From contig NZ_AULJ01000018.1 of the NCBI RefSeq assembly GCF_000425225.1, forward strand, positions 1 through 64,000: DNA of 64,000 nt, written 5' to 3'. The position numbers and the translations under genes were made by a program. Of the stretch, positions 57,572 to 64,000 are shown piece after piece. The stretch is from Pontibacillus marinus BH030004 = DSM 16465 (GTDB taxonomy: Bacteria > Bacillota > Bacilli > Bacillales > BH030062). The notes beneath the pieces are model-generated. The model ran no database searches, was not told the origin of the DNA, and saw only the letters and a program-made list of their open reading frames with translations. Numbering within the stretch: position 1 is the stretch's first letter; each line of letters starts with the position of its first letter.

Positions 57572-59242
57572 TTACACATTCACTTGTTCTTTTTGCTCTA
57601 CAATCCGATCAAAATGTTTCAGAGAAAGTTGATCAAAGTCTAACTCATCTCTTTTCCATGTTAACTGTAAAAAGACTTCAGCAATTGCCTTTTTACGCTC
57701 TCCTCCAACGGCCGCATCTTTTAGAGAGATAACACTCTCATAAATAGCAGTCATACGATCAGCTAATGTTTTACTATAATACGTTTGTGATCCTTCATCC
57801 ATAACGACAACTCGATTGATGAGCTCTTGTAGTTCTCGCACTTTTCCTTTTACAAAAGCAGTTTCATCTGCCAACTCAACAGGAAGCGCGTCTAATTCTT
57901 GTTGCATCTCTTCGATAAACATATTATGAACCTGGTACTTATGCATGAGACGTAACACTTCAAGTCCAAGTATGTTTGCTGTTCCCTCCCAAACTGTCAG
58001 AACCTGAGCATCCCGCAGCAATCGAGGGGTTACGAAGTCTTCGATAAACCCATTCCCTCCATGCATCTCGATAGATTCATGTGAGAAATGGATCGCCTGC
58101 TCTGCTGTTTCTTTTTTCAAAAGCGCTATGAGTAAACGATTTAAAGCAATCTCTCGAACACTCGACGCCTCTCGATCTGTCATAACACGATCAAACAAAG
58201 AAATGAGGGAAAAGACGGCGCTTGTCTCTACTTCTTGTTTTGCCCTTAAACGAACCAATGTATCTCGCACCATCGGGTAATCTTTTAACGTATTACCAAA
58301 AGCTTTTCGCTCATAGGCATAGTTTCTTGCTTCAAGATAACCACGCTGCATAATACCAATCGAAGCAATGGCATTACAGACACGTGAAAGGTTCAGCGCT
58401 TCCATCATGTAATAGATTCCTTGCTCAGGTTCGCCGATCATATAAGCCTCAGCTCCATCAAACACCACTTCAGCAGATGGAACTGCACGAACACCCAGCT
58501 TATCTTTTAACCTACGAATCTGAATGCCATTTAAGCTATCGTCCTTATTTCGCCATGGAACTAGGAATAAGCTCAGACCTTTTGTTCCTTCAGGTGCATC
58601 TTCTCTGCGAGCCAAAACAGTGGCAACTCCACAAGCCCCAGCATTACTTGCAAAATACTTTTCTCCATACAAACGATAATGATCCCCGTGGCTGATAGCT
58701 GTTGTTTCATTTGCGCCAACATCAGAACCTCCTTGGCGCTCCGTCAAAAAGGTTGCTCCTTCATATAACTCAACGTCTCCAGTTGAGAGAACATGCGGTA
58801 AATATTTATCTTTCAGTTCCTTACTCCCATAATGATCTAGTAAGTAGGCTGTAGCCATCGTCAACGTAACAGGACAATAAAAGCCTGGCTCAGATTGCGA
58901 CAAAAGATAACCTTGTGCATACGAGTACATGTAGTTCCCTTTTCGACCAAGCTCTGGAATCTCCTTGTGCACATAACCGACGATTCCGCGCCCGTACGTA
59001 TCTTTGACAGTTTCTTTGTATCCTTCGTTCAGCCATACATGCGAAATGTCATTCCCCATTTTGTCGTACTTAATCAGCTTGGGCTGTCCCTCTCGATCTG
59101 TATGAACCGCACGCTCATCAACTTCATTGGCACATACTTCACCGTATTCATCCAACTCTTTTTCAGCCCACTTATAAAAATCATCATCTAAATACTGCTT
59201 TAGGATGAAAGATAGGTTTGGATCCTCTTTGAAAAAATTCAT
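57572..59242 (-). CDS. AidB-type acyl-CoA dehydrogenase
   Basis: A 556-aa flavoprotein of the acyl-CoA dehydrogenase family, AidB subgroup by length. YEGATFLTERQGGSDVGANET (FAD side), RVCNAIASIG, FGNTLKDYPMVRD and EMHGGNGFIEDF with the distal RDAQVLTVWEGTANI. Likely oxidises a fatty or branched acyl-CoA made by the adjacent ligase; an AidB-like alkylation role is an alternative. Confidence 0.85.
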   Translation of the reverse strand: MNFFKEDPNLSFILKQYLDDDFYKWAEKELDEYGEVCANEVDERAVHTDREGQPKLIKYDKMGNDISHVWLNEGYKETVKDTYGRGIVGYVHKEIPELGRKGNYMYSYAQGYLLSQSEPGFYCPVTLTMATAYLLDHYGSKELKDKYLPHVLSTGDVELYEGATFLTERQGGSDVGANETTAISHGDHYRLYGEKYFASNAGACGVATVLARREDAPEGTKGLSLFLVPWRNKDDSLNGIQIRRLKDKLGVRAVPSAEVVFDGAEAYMIGEPEQGIYYMMEALNLSRVCNAIASIGIMQRGYLEARNYAYERKAFGNTLKDYPMVRDTLVRLRAKQEVETSAVFSLISLFDRVMTDREASSVREIALNRLLIALLKKETAEQAIHFSHESIEMHGGNGFIEDFVTPRLLRDAQVLTVWEGTANILGLEVLRLMHKYQVHNMFIEEMQQELDALPVELADETAFVKGKVRELQELINRVVVMDEGSQTYYSKTLADRMTAIYESVISLKDAAVGGERKKAIAEVFLQLTWKRDELDFDQLSLKHFDRIVEQKEQVNV

Positions 59243-59253
59243 TGTGTTCCTCC

Positions 59254-60765
59254 TTACGCTTCTTGAAGCTCTCGCAGTTGCTGTTTTAATAACTTACCAG
59301 ACGCATTACGCGGTAGTGCATCCAATTTTGTGTAAATACGAGGGATTTTATAGCTTGCAAGTTTACCTTTAAGAAAACGCTTACAATCTTCTTCAAGATC
59401 TGCTACTTCACCCTCTAAAACAACAAATGCCTTTACCGTTTCACCCCACTCTGGATGTGGAACCCCAATGACAGCAGCTTCTGCAATAGCAGGATGAGTC
59501 GTTAGCGTTTCTTCTATCTCTTTCGGGAATACGTTAACGCCGCCTGAAATGATAATGTCTTTCTTACGGTCAATCACCCAGAAATATCCGTCCTCATCTT
59601 GAACCCCCATGTCACCTGTATAGAGCCATCCATCTTTAATCGTTTCATTCGTTTTCTCTTCATTTTTATAATAGCCCTTCATGGTTCCTTCACCACGCAG
59701 AATAATCTCACCTATATCTCCTTGCTTAACAGGATCACCATTTTCATCAACTAGATTGATTTCACAATGAAGCGCTGCACGCTGACCAACACTCCCTGCT
59801 TTCGCATCGTGCTCTTCAGGTCTGAGTAGGGTTCCGTTCGGTCCAGCTTCTGTTGATCCATATAGGCACATTAAGCGATCGGTTTTGAATTGCTGTTTGA
59901 CGTATTGAACCTCTTTTGTGCCAAGTGGTGCTCCACCGTATAACCAGTATTCAACAGAGCTGAGATCGTACTCTTGAATCTTAGGATGCTTCGCTGTCAC
60001 CATATAAGCCACAGGTGCACCAAAGAAATGGGTGACTTTTTCTGATGAAATCAAATCTAGCATTAAGTCCGGAGTAAACGTTGGTGCTAGCACGTGCGTG
60101 GCTCCCACATAGGTGCCAGACACTAAAAATAGATGCAATGGTGCTGAGTGACTGAGCGGCATGATATGCAATAATCGACTGTCGGTGTTGATGGTAAGTT
60201 CGATCGATATCATGGAAGAAATGGTTAATAGATTGCGGTTCGTGAAGAGTACCCCTTTTGGCCGACCTGTTGTTCCTGAGGTATAGAGCATCGATGCCTC
60301 ATCGTCCTCATGCGTCGTAGACACGATTTCTGCTTCATCACCTGATGCCAATACCTCGTCAAAAGCGAGCCATCCATCATGCGCCGCTCCTGTTTTGATT
60401 TGAATGAGGTTCGGATCTTGGATAGAAGAAACATTGTCAAAAAGGAGTTCATGTGTGAGAAAAGCTTTGGCATCGCTGTGGTCAAGAATATACTCGATTT
60501 CTTCTTGTACAAATTTAGCATTGATCGGAACAATAATCGCTTCCAATCGATGCACAGCAAAATAAGTATAGAGAAACTCTGTTACGTTTGGCATATGGAG
60601 AACAACTTTGTCTCCATTTCCTATCCCTCTTTTGGATAGAGCATGAGCGAGTTTATTTACGTTACGGTTCCACTCACTGTATGTGATTCGATCTCCACCT
60701 GAAACAATCGCCTCTTTGTTCGGATACTTCCTCGCTTGTCTCGCTAACAGTTCAGAAATGTTCAT
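59254..60765 (-). CDS. Acyl-CoA synthetase (long-chain fatty acid-CoA ligase type)
   Basis: A 503-aa ANL enzyme. AMP site MLYTSGTTGRPKG (about 157-169), YGSTEAGPNG, WLYTGDMGV, hinge DRKKDIIISGG and catalytic Lys in PRNASGKLLK. Chain length not determinable. Overlaps the MerR gene by 4 bp; 11 bp before the dehydrogenase. Confidence 0.92.
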   Translation of the reverse strand: MNISELLARQARKYPNKEAIVSGGDRITYSEWNRNVNKLAHALSKRGIGNGDKVVLHMPNVTEFLYTYFAVHRLEAIIVPINAKFVQEEIEYILDHSDAKAFLTHELLFDNVSSIQDPNLIQIKTGAAHDGWLAFDEVLASGDEAEIVSTTHEDDEASMLYTSGTTGRPKGVLFTNRNLLTISSMISIELTINTDSRLLHIMPLSHSAPLHLFLVSGTYVGATHVLAPTFTPDLMLDLISSEKVTHFFGAPVAYMVTAKHPKIQEYDLSSVEYWLYGGAPLGTKEVQYVKQQFKTDRLMCLYGSTEAGPNGTLLRPEEHDAKAGSVGQRAALHCEINLVDENGDPVKQGDIGEIILRGEGTMKGYYKNEEKTNETIKDGWLYTGDMGVQDEDGYFWVIDRKKDIIISGGVNVFPKEIEETLTTHPAIAEAAVIGVPHPEWGETVKAFVVLEGEVADLEEDCKRFLKGKLASYKIPRIYTKLDALPRNASGKLLKQQLRELQEA

Positions 60766-61154
60766 ACCTTTTCCCCTTTCAACTGGTTTAATTTTTGTTG
60801 AAACTCTCCAATCAGGGACTGCATTTCATCTCGCATCTCTGTTAACTCCCTAATCCGCTTCGACACCTCCTCGACCTTCTCCTCACCATACTCAATCGTT
60901 TTCTCAAGCTGTCTCTTTCCCGAAGGATCCTGATCGAACAAATCGACCATCTCTTTAATTTCTTCTAGCTGAAACCCATACTTCTTCCCTCGAAAGATAA
61001 GGATCAGGCGTGTTTTTTCTTTTTTAGTAAACACCCGCTGCCCGCTCTTAGTGCGTTCAGGGGTGAGTAACCCAAGCTCTTCATAGTACCGAATCGTACG
61101 TGTTGTTACATCGAAATACTTCGCCAATTCAGATATGGTGAACGTCTCTTGCAT
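60762..61154 (-). CDS. MerR-family regulator of the fatty acid operon
   Basis: A 130-aa protein: winged HTH TISELAKYFDVTTRTIRYYE (about 6-25), then a coiled coil (about 75-125). It has no Cys metal site. Similar in form to LiuR-type regulators of acyl-CoA genes, which sense CoA thioesters. First gene of its operon with an autoregulatory palindrome. Confidence 0.88.
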   Translation of the reverse strand: MQETFTISELAKYFDVTTRTIRYYEELGLLTPERTKSGQRVFTKKEKTRLILIFRGKKYGFQLEEIKEMVDLFDQDPSGKRQLEKTIEYGEEKVEEVSKRIRELTEMRDEMQSLIGEFQQKLNQLKGEKV

Positions 61155-61193
61155 GCCCGCACCTCTTTTTATCTGATTTTTCTGATATTTTTA

Positions 61194-61224
61194 AGTATAC
61201 CATTTACGTTAACGTAAAGTACAA
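61194..61224 (-). promoter_or_regulatory. MerR-type promoter with 19-bp spacer
   Basis: Minus strand TTGTAC, a 19-bp spacer, TATACT. The spacer holds the perfect 16-bp palindrome TTTACGTTAACGTAAA (61203-61218). Long spacers are typical of MerR-activated promoters. Confidence 0.85.
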
Positions 61225-61260
61225 GGTGGTTTTAGGGAATTGTGGTGGGTGAGGGAAGCT

Positions 61261-61386
61261 TTATCTAGAATTAAGGGGAGGCTATCGGGAATTAGGAGGC
61301 TCCTATCGAGAACGATATGCCGTCTATCCAGAATTAGAAGCGTTCTATCCAAAACTATACGCTCTCTATCCAGAATCCCCCCTCTA
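61261..61386. repeat. 21-bp phased tandem array C6 (6 units)
   Basis: Units start at 61261, 61282, 61303, 61324, 61345 and 61366, exactly 21 bp apart. Conserved half CTATCCAGAAT (with CTATCGGGAAT, CTATCGAGAAC variants); the rest varies. Lies between the MerR promoter and the glpD terminator. Confidence 0.88.
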
Positions 61387-61387
61387 A

Positions 61388-61424
61388 CCAAAACAAATCC
61401 CCCTGGCCAAACAACCAGAGGGAC
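61388..61424 (-). terminator. Terminator of glpD
   Basis: TCCCTCTGG / CCAGGGGGA with an interrupted U tract (TTTGTTTT). Confidence 0.7.
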
Positions 61425-61432
61425 AATCATAT

Positions 61433-63091
61433 CTAAGATGGATCTGGAGCGACTGCTTCTTCAAGCAATACATCTAATTCTCGGGTGTAGGTTTCAATCT
61501 GCTCTTCTGTCCAACCATACTCTTGAGCCATGAACGTAATAACTGACTCTTTATGCTTATGCACCCAGTGAATATCAAAGAATAGAGCTCCCGTTCTTCT
61601 AACAAAAAAGTCTACAGGTTTCACAGTGTGTTCGTGCTCCATACTATACGTTAGCATAGCGTACACTAATGGATCTAAGTCCAAATCTTGATCTTTCATT
61701 TTATAGTATCGATGGAATACTTCATCGACATTGGCTCCATACATTTGAGTTAAGCCTCGAGATTTTTCCTCGGATAAGCTCATGGCTCTTCCTTCCTCGA
61801 TTTTGCGATCCATATAATGAGAAAAGCCTTCAGAACCACCAACTTCACCACCTGCAATCGGCAGTTCTTCCGTTTGGGATTCTGGTAAGTGAACCCCTAA
61901 TTGTTCAGAAAGGTGCCCAGCCAACAAATCCACTACATTTTCAGCCATTTTACGATAGCCAGTCAGCTTTCCGCCCGCAATGGAAATTAACCCTGATTCA
62001 GAAGTGAATATTTCATCTTTACGAGAAATTTCAGATGGATCTTTTCCATCCTCATGAATCAATGGACGTAAACCTGCCCAACTCGATTCTACATCATTAG
62101 CTGTAATCGATAGGTCTGGGAACATAAAATCAATGCACCGCAGCAAGTAATCTCGATCATCAACGGTCATGGTAGGGTGTGCAGTGTCCCCTTCATAAAC
62201 GGTATCTGTAGTCCCAACATACGTCTTTCCATCACGCGGGATCGCAAAAATCATACGCCCATCAGGTGCATCAAAATAAATAGCTTGTTGAAGTGGAAAT
62301 GTCTCACCATTAAAGACGAGGTGAACACCCTTTGTTAAGTGAAGACTCTTGCCCTCTTTAGAACCATCTCTTTCACGCAGTTCATCCACCCAAGGGCCAG
62401 CAGCATTCACGACCTTACGTGCATAGATTTCATGTTTTTCACCATCAATCTGATCCTCTGCCACAACGCCAGCGACTAGACCATCTTCATATAAAAAGTC
62501 GACAACTTTAACGTAGTTTTGAGCCATAGCCCCTTTTTGCACGGCTGTTTTCAGCACTTCAAGCGTCAGTCGCGCATCATCTGTACGGTACTCAACGTAA
62601 TAGCCGCTACCTTTTAAGCCATCCTTTTTCAAAAGGGGTTCTTTCGCCAGTGTCTCTTTTGGCGTAAGCATTTTTCGTCGCTCATCTTTTTTCACACGAG
62701 CTAATGTGTCATAAAGCTTAAGGCCTATATTCGTCATGTATGGACCAAAATTTCCATCCTTATAAAATGGGAGGATCATCCATTCAGGAGTCGTTACGTG
62801 AGGGCCATTCTCATAAACGATGGCACGCTCCTGTCCCACTTCAGCTACCATCTTCATTTCAAACTGTTTTAAATAGCGCAGCCCTCCGTGAACGAGCTTT
62901 GTAGAGCGACTCGAAGTTCCAGCTGCGAAATCCTGCATCTCTAAAACACCAGCTGACAAGCCACGGGTTACAGCATCCAGTGCAATACCCGCTCCTGTGA
63001 TACCTCCTCCGATCACAAGCACGTCCAAACGCTCCTGCTCTAATTTATGATAAATTTCCGTTCGTTTATATCCAGAAAACATTCGAAACAC
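61433..63091 (-). CDS. glpD: Aerobic glycerol-3-phosphate dehydrogenase
   Basis: A 552-aa membrane-associated FAD enzyme that oxidises glycerol-3-phosphate to DHAP and feeds the quinone pool. FAD site VLVIGGGITGAGIALDA (about 19-35), TSSRSTKLVHGGLRYL, and the C-terminal DUF/accessory domain near 410-545. Follows glpK, as in Bacillus. Confidence 0.96.
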   Translation of the reverse strand: MFRMFSGYKRTEIYHKLEQERLDVLVIGGGITGAGIALDAVTRGLSAGVLEMQDFAAGTSSRSTKLVHGGLRYLKQFEMKMVAEVGQERAIVYENGPHVTTPEWMILPFYKDGNFGPYMTNIGLKLYDTLARVKKDERRKMLTPKETLAKEPLLKKDGLKGSGYYVEYRTDDARLTLEVLKTAVQKGAMAQNYVKVVDFLYEDGLVAGVVAEDQIDGEKHEIYARKVVNAAGPWVDELRERDGSKEGKSLHLTKGVHLVFNGETFPLQQAIYFDAPDGRMIFAIPRDGKTYVGTTDTVYEGDTAHPTMTVDDRDYLLRCIDFMFPDLSITANDVESSWAGLRPLIHEDGKDPSEISRKDEIFTSESGLISIAGGKLTGYRKMAENVVDLLAGHLSEQLGVHLPESQTEELPIAGGEVGGSEGFSHYMDRKIEEGRAMSLSEEKSRGLTQMYGANVDEVFHRYYKMKDQDLDLDPLVYAMLTYSMEHEHTVKPVDFFVRRTGALFFDIHWVHKHKESVITFMAQEYGWTEEQIETYTRELDVLLEEAVAPDPS

Positions 63092-63133
63092 TCCATTCTA
63101 TCCGTACGATACCCTACCCATTCCTTTTTTCGA

Positions 63134-64000
<867 letters not shown>

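Noticed and set aside
60225-60560. 111-aa minus-strand ORF inside the acyl-CoA ligase gene
   Set aside because: Shadow frame of a clear gene with normal motifs.

Overview
The window looks like chromosome of a low-G+C, aerobic, spore-former-type Firmicute in the Bacillaceae. The evidence is gene order and regulators: cggR-gap-pgk-tpiA-gpmI-eno, the hisI/yvcD-like TPR/trxB/NUDIX/rapZ/yvcK/whiA/crh string, CggR, CtsR, TreR and BirA sites, Crh, and AGGAGG-type ribosome binding sites. I lean to the Halobacillus/Pontibacillus/Virgibacillus group, but the sequence alone does not fix the genus. Almost all of it is ordinary core metabolism. There is no prophage, transposase, CRISPR array or defence island that I can support.

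Layout: 1-5.1 kb has a palindromic repeat, a GNAT gene, rnr, an esterase and secG. 5.3-11 kb is a fructose operon, fruR-fruK-fruA, continuous with ptsH-ptsI. 11-17 kb has coaA, an ECF sigma/anti-sigma pair, an M15 peptidase, a HAD phosphatase, a thioredoxin-like protein and an SDR. 17-23.6 kb is a thiamine operon (tenA-thiG-thiH-tenI-thiS-thiF-thiD-thiE) with two TPP riboswitches. 23.6-28.3 kb has a YdcF protein and treR-treC-treP. 29-37 kb is the glycolytic operon under CggR. 37-40.7 kb has a glutaredoxin-like gene, rpoN, tRNA-Arg and clpP. 40.7-49.7 kb has an ABC exporter, crh, whiA, yvcK, rapZ, NUDIX, trxB and a TPR protein. 49.8-56.3 kb is a complete hisZGDBHAF(IE) operon. 56.6-64 kb has bioY with a bioB remnant, a fatty-acid (AidB-type dehydrogenase/CoA ligase/MerR) operon, glpD and the 3' part of glpK.

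How it works together: the window is rich in carbon control. Fructose and trehalose PTS systems feed glycolysis. HPr and EI supply phosphate, Crh and HPr-Ser46 would work with CcpA, and CggR reads fructose-1,6-bisphosphate to drive gap-eno.

The most unusual feature is intergenic. Six tandem arrays (about 4.70-4.84, 11.08-11.53, 29.66-29.90, 42.65-42.91, 56.47-56.61 and 61.26-61.39 kb) all have a 21-bp period. In each unit an 11-12 bp half is conserved and the other half varies, and all six lie within about 30 bp beyond the U-tract of an intrinsic terminator. They produce long false ORFs. Two further repeat families occur: roughly 170-bp palindromes with matched termini, and roughly 150-bp elements inserted in leaders and operons. 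Smaller points of interest are an AUA start codon for fruR, a bioB tail fused behind bioY, radical-SAM ThiH where Bacillus subtilis uses ThiO, and a possible pseudoknot between gap and pgk.
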